Position numbers and translations under genes: made by a program. 7,540 nucleotides of DNA from Dialister sp. UBA7295 (lineage in GTDB: Bacteria; Bacillota; Negativicutes; Veillonellales; Dialisteraceae), in contig DKQZ01000052.1 of the NCBI GenBank assembly GCA_002471975.1, positions 10,078-17,617 of the forward strand, given 5' to 3'. How positions within the stretch are numbered: position 1 is the stretch's first letter; every line of letters starts with the position of its first letter. The notes beneath the pieces are model-generated. The model saw only the letters and a program-made list of their open reading frames with translations. It searched no databases and was not told the origin of the DNA. Positions 5,317 through 7,540 of the stretch are shown here, piece by piece.

Positions 5317-5349
5317 AGGATGCAAAGGACTTTGCATCTTTATTTTTTT
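5317..5349 (+). terminator. Internal terminator upstream of the main promoter
   Basis: GATGCAAA (5319-5326) pairs with TTTGCATC (5331-5338) around GGAC, with extra A-T and G-T pairs at the base. Seven T residues follow at 5343-5349. No gene ends nearby: the PH gene has its own terminator 250 bp upstream. It therefore ends an unannotated short transcript or acts as an attenuator. Confidence 0.8.
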
Positions 5350-5432
5350 ACATAAGATGGAAAGGGGAATAATTGGCGTCTTTTGGAAACGCAAAAGGGG
5401 TGAAAACGCCGATAAACACTGAATTTTTGCGG

Positions 5433-5461
5433 TTGAAAAGGAGAGGGGTCATGCATAGAAT
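5433..5461 (+). promoter_or_regulatory. Main promoter candidate P2 of the transporter operon
   Basis: TTGAAA (5433-5438, 5 of 6) and TAGAAT (5456-5461, 5 of 6) are exactly 17 bp apart, the best sigma-A pair in the gap. The predicted start near 5468 falls inside dyad 4 (5465-5478). It would give a leader of about 240 nt before the transporter start codon. A weaker pair, TTTACA (5347-5352) and AATAAT (5368-5373) with a 15-bp spacer, lies just after the internal terminator. Confidence 0.6.
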
Positions 5462-5464
5462 AAA

Positions 5465-5478
5465 CATAGATGCCTATG
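5465..5478. promoter_or_regulatory. Operator-like dyad 4 (CATAG-ATGC-CTATG) at P2 start point
   Basis: CATAGATGCCTATG has perfect 5-bp arms, extended to 6 bp by ACATAG/CTATGT (5464-5479). It starts 3 bp after the P2 -10 box and covers the predicted +1, matching the placement of dyad 2 relative to P1. Confidence 0.55.
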
Positions 5479-5500
5479 TATTTTCAGATACATGGATGAG

Positions 5501-5517
5501 AGTCCCGCCCCGGGACT
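5501..5517 (+). other. Leader hairpin
   Basis: AGTCCCG (5501-5507) pairs perfectly with CGGGACT (5511-5517) over CCC. It lies about 35 nt into the predicted P2 transcript. No T-run follows, so it is not a terminator; a strong AAGGAGG lies just after it at 5524-5530 without an ATG in reach. Confidence 0.5.
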
Positions 5518-5692
5518 GTGACGAAGGAGGATAGCCGGTTGACCAGGGGATTCAAGAATTTTCCGGTGTACGGATTCATATCGGGAATTCAGCAATTATT
5601 CTTTCAAAACTTTATATGAGTCCCAATTTCCGGAAATATTTCCCATGAAAATCCGCAGCGCATCGAAACGGGGATACATGGGAAGCTATTCA

Positions 5693-5709
5693 AAGGAAGG
5701 TGAACCTTT
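5693..5709 (+). promoter_or_regulatory. Ribosome binding site of the transporter, partly inside a short palindrome
   Basis: AAGGAAGGTGA (5693-5703) supports the ATG at 5710. AAGGT (5697-5701) and ACCTT (5704-5708) are inverted, so the Shine-Dalgarno bases could fold into a small weak hairpin that abuts the start codon. Confidence 0.45.
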
Positions 5710-7008
5710 ATGGATCCAGCCATTACTACACTGTGTGTACTGGCAGTAGCAGCATTCCTGTTTGTTACCGAACTGATCCCTCTGGCTGTCACCGCTATGG
5801 CAGCCTGCACCGCTCTCGGTATCCTCGGCGTACTTCCGTCCAAACAGGTATATGCAGGTCTTTCCAACTCCACCGTCGTACTCTTCGGTGGTATGTTCGT
5901 TATCGGCGCGGCTATGTTCAAGACCGGCCTCGCTGAAGCTATTGGTCTGTGGGTAGTTAACAAAGCAGGCACCAGGGAAGTTCCGCTGATGGGCGCTATC
6001 ATGCTGGTTACCATTGCCCTGTCCTCCGTATCCTCCAATACCGGTACCGTAGCATGCCTCATGCCGGTTATCATCGGTATTGCAAACGCTGCTCATGTAG
6101 CTCCGTCCAAGGAACTGATGCCGCTGGCTATTGCAGCTAACGTCGGTGGTACCATTACCATGATCGGTACTCCGCCTAACGTTATCGTTACCGGCGCCCT
6201 GTCTGCTGCTGGACTTCCGTCCTTCGGTTTCTTCGAATTCGCATTCATCGGTATTCCGCTGTCCATCATCGTTCTGGTTTATATGCTGACCATCGGCCGC
6301 AAGACCATTCCGGAACATGGTGCAGGTGAAATGGATGAAGAAGCAGTCAAAGCAGCCAAGGAAGAAGCAGGTGCTTCTGACGACAATGCTCCGAAGAACA
6401 AGACCAAGATGATCATCTCCGGCCTTATTATGGTCGGCGTAGTTGCAGCTATGGCCCTGAACCTCAAGACTGTTCCGCTGCACACAGCCGCAGTTACCGG
6501 CGCAATCCTCTGCGTCATCACCGGCTGCCTGAAAGAAAAAGAAGCCTATGCAGGCATCGACTGGGTAACCATTTTCCTGTTCGCAGGTATGCTTTCCGTA
6601 GCAACCGCTATGGATAAGACCGGCGCAGGCAAACTGATTGCCGATACCGTCGTAAACATGATGGGCGATCATCCGAATCCGCTCGTACTCTGCGCAGTAC
6701 TGTACCTCATTTCCAACGTCCTCACCCAGTTCATGTCCAATACCGCTGCTGCTGCCCTTCTTGCACCAATCGGTATTTCCATTGCACAGTCCATCGGCGC
6801 TGACCCGAAGCCGGTACTGATGGCACTCGGTATTGCAGCATCCATGGCTTATGCAACCCCGATGGCTACTCCGCCAAACACCCTGGTTCTCGGACCTGGC
6901 GGATTTACTTTCAATGACTACGTCAAAGTCGGCGTACCGCTCTGCGTGATTACCTTCATCGTATCCGTACTGCTGATCCCGATTTTCTGGCCATTCTTCC
7001 CGGGTTAA
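5710..7008 (+). CDS. DASS/SLC13-type Na+/dicarboxylate symporter
   Basis: This 432-residue membrane protein has the two inverted halves of the DASS (SLC13) fold. Each half has a Ser-Asn-Thr motif, SNTGT (109-113) and SNTAAA (343-348), followed by a Pro-Pro-Asn turn, IGTPPNVIV (152-160) and MATPPNTLV (385-393); family members use these for carboxylate and Na+ binding. A charged, Ala/Glu-rich cytoplasmic loop (201-232) separates the halves. It is slightly shorter at the N-terminus than VcINDY. Likely role: Na+-coupled uptake of a divalent anion such as succinate, fumarate, malate or citrate; sulfate cannot be excluded. The next genes encode parts of a Na+-exporting decarboxylase, which would supply the driving gradient and favours a dicarboxylate. 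Codons favour GTA/GTT, GCA/GCT and CCG, unlike the genes at the left, suggesting high expression. Confidence 0.88.
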   Translation: MDPAITTLCVLAVAAFLFVTELIPLAVTAMAACTALGILGVLPSKQVYAGLSNSTVVLFGGMFVIGAAMFKTGLAEAIGLWVVNKAGTREVPLMGAIMLVTIALSSVSSNTGTVACLMPVIIGIANAAHVAPSKELMPLAIAANVGGTITMIGTPPNVIVTGALSAAGLPSFGFFEFAFIGIPLSIIVLVYMLTIGRKTIPEHGAGEMDEEAVKAAKEEAGASDDNAPKNKTKMIISGLIMVGVVAAMALNLKTVPLHTAAVTGAILCVITGCLKEKEAYAGIDWVTIFLFAGMLSVATAMDKTGAGKLIADTVVNMMGDHPNPLVLCAVLYLISNVLTQFMSNTAAAALLAPIGISIAQSIGADPKPVLMALGIAASMAYATPMATPPNTLVLGPGGFTFNDYVKVGVPLCVITFIVSVLLIPIFWPFFPG

Positions 7009-7044
7009 TCTCTGGGAGCATTTTTAGAAATTTCTATTTCCAGA

Positions 7045-7109
7045 GCCTCCGGCATCGGAGGCAGGAAATACTGTATGGGGCAGCTTCCCCATGAGTATTG
7101 AAAAATACT
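7045..7109 (+). other. Three consecutive intercistronic hairpins
   Basis: GCCTCCG (7045-7051) pairs with CGGAGGC (7056-7062) over GCAT. ATGGGG (7075-7080) pairs with CCCCAT (7087-7092) over CAGCTT. AGTATT (7094-7099) pairs with AATACT (7104-7109) over a GAAA tetraloop. None has a T-run, so read-through is expected. They occupy the 124-bp gap before the 43-residue gene and may set mRNA stability or separate transporter from decarboxylase expression. Confidence 0.55.
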
Positions 7110-7132
7110 TGAATAAGAAAGGTGGATTTTAC

Positions 7133-7264
7133 ATGGATACTCCGGGCCCACTTTCTATTTGTATTACCAACATGGTTATCGTATTCGTAGTTCTGATTTT
7201 CCTGGCTTTCATCATTCAGCTCATCCACGTAGTGGATCCGACCAAGAACAAAGCAAAGAAATAA
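7133..7264 (+). CDS. Minimal OadG-like (delta/gamma) subunit of Na+-translocating decarboxylase
   Basis: The 43 residues comprise a short N-terminus, one helix (about 12-34, ITNMVIVFVVLIFLAFIIQL) and a basic tail (DPTKNKAKK). The helix and the position directly before the beta subunit gene match small membrane-anchor subunits of these pumps (OadG, MmdD/MmdE, GcdD), which tether the carboxyltransferase to the beta subunit. It is far shorter than typical OadG or GcdD (roughly 80-110 residues) and lacks their linker and C-terminal part; the MmdE epsilon chain of Veillonella is the closest in size. AAAGGTGG at 7118-7125 fixes the start. An in-frame ATG at 7091 would add 14 residues but sits in a hairpin without a ribosome site. 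The beta gene follows after 41 bp. Confidence 0.75.
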   Translation: MDTPGPLSICITNMVIVFVVLIFLAFIIQLIHVVDPTKNKAKK

Positions 7265-7305
7265 TTAGAAATACAAATCAAATAACCAACTAGGAGGTAA
7301 CAAAT

Positions 7306-7540
7306 ATGGATGGCTTTATGAGAGCACTGGTTTCCGTATGGACAGACTCCGGCTTTGCCGCTCTGACCTGGGAAAACATTGTCATGATTATTGTAGGGCT
7401 GATTCTGCTCTACCTGGCAATCGCAAAAGACTATGAACCTCTTCTGCTGATGCCGATTGCATTTGGTGATATTATGGCCAACTTCCCGAATACCGGTTTC
7501 GAAACCGATATGGGCGTCATGATGGCTATTGGTTTTGGTA
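7306..7540 (+). CDS. Na+-translocating decarboxylase beta subunit (OadB/MmdB/GcdB family), 3' truncated by window edge
   Basis: The first 78 residues are present, against roughly 370-430 in the family. The N-terminal signature is clear: a short amphipathic start, GFAALTWENIVMIIVGLILLYLAIAKDYEPLLLMPIAFG, then a loop reading DIMANFPNTGF. The beta subunit is the integral membrane part that decarboxylates carboxybiotin and exports Na+. Which enzyme it serves (oxaloacetate, methylmalonyl-CoA, glutaconyl-CoA or malonate decarboxylase) cannot be told from this fragment; the carboxyltransferase and biotin-carrier genes are not visible and may lie to the right. AGGAGGT at 7292-7298 gives a near-perfect ribosome site, stronger than that of the delta-like gene before it. 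The catalytic and Na+-binding Asp residues lie beyond the edge. Confidence 0.93.
   Translation, partial: MDGFMRALVSVWTDSGFAALTWENIVMIIVGLILLYLAIAKDYEPLLLMPIAFGDIMANFPNTGFETDMGVMMAIGFG

Larger units (their letters stand above)
5062..5709. other. 648-bp intergenic control region upstream of the transporter-decarboxylase operon
   Basis: No convincing protein gene. Contents in order: PH-gene terminator (5064-5095); small dyads GCTGC/GCAGC (5096-5110) and GGGAG/CTCCC (5125-5135); dyad 1 (5147-5160); long imperfect inverted repeat (5224-5255); promoter-like pair and dyad 2 (5231-5274); dyad 3 (5292-5305); terminator (5317-5349). Then comes a two-part hairpin, GGCGT/ACGCC (5375-5379, 5406-5410) enclosing CTTTTG/CAAAAG (5380-5385, 5392-5397), then the main promoter candidate (5433-5461) with dyad 4 (5465-5478), a hairpin (5501-5517) and palindromes near 5626-5643. 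No tRNA, and no riboswitch class I recognise. Confidence 0.7.

Noticed and set aside
5539..5567. TTGACC as a -35 box
   Set aside because: No -10-like hexamer occurs 16-18 bp downstream.
5350..5709. A known riboswitch in the long leader
   Set aside because: I compared the conserved cores I remember (glycine, cobalamin, c-di-GMP, THF, fluoride, T-box) and found no convincing match. An Infernal/Rfam scan would settle this.
5604..6672. Long minus-strand open frames opposite the symporter
   Set aside because: These are antisense shadows of the biased codons of the symporter; the predicted proteins resemble no family.
7091..7132. Upstream in-frame ATG for the 43-residue subunit
   Set aside because: It lies inside a hairpin stem with no ribosome site, while AAAGGTGG precedes ATG 7133.

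Overview
The window looks like part of a chromosome from the Negativicutes (diderm Firmicutes such as Dialister, Phascolarctobacterium, Acidaminococcus or Megasphaera). The reasons are the roughly 50% GC, strong AGGAGG-type ribosome binding sites, and the start of a sodium-pumping biotin-dependent decarboxylase operon next to a dicarboxylate-type transporter. The genus is an inference; no rRNA or marker gene is present. Every supported gene is on the + strand.

Left part (1-5095), ordinary household genes: a 5'-truncated CorC/HlyC-type CBS membrane protein, coupled to a small acidic protein with a lysine-repeat tail; uridine phosphorylase (udp); a two-helix small membrane protein; a six-helix Pr6Pr-type (FAR-17a/AIG1-like) membrane protein; and a membrane-anchored bacterial PH-domain protein. 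Most end at recognisable intrinsic terminators. Three of the gaps between them (1488-1742, 2547-2930, 3942-4179) share an odd architecture. An array of short tandem units (7 bp, or 9 bp in the middle gap) lies in one orientation, then a hairpin or terminator, then an array of the same family in the opposite orientation.

Centre (5062-5709): a 648-bp gap with no convincing gene but dense regulatory structure. It holds four copies of a dyad, CATAG-N4-CTATG, and two promoter-like pairs whose predicted start points fall inside two of those dyads. It also holds a strong terminator that would end a short transcript of about 80 nt, and several further hairpins.

Right part (5710-7540), an energy-metabolism operon running off the right edge: a DASS/SLC13 Na+/dicarboxylate-type symporter, a 43-residue single-helix protein resembling a minimal delta/gamma (OadG-like) subunit, and the N-terminus of the Na+-translocating decarboxylase beta subunit (OadB/MmdB/GcdB family). 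Together they suggest a sodium cycle: the decarboxylase exports Na+ while decarboxylating an acyl-CoA or oxo-acid, and the symporter uses the Na+ gradient to import a dicarboxylate, possibly succinate. The substrate cannot be fixed from this window. The four-dyad region is the most likely control point of this operon and is the best candidate for something undescribed here.
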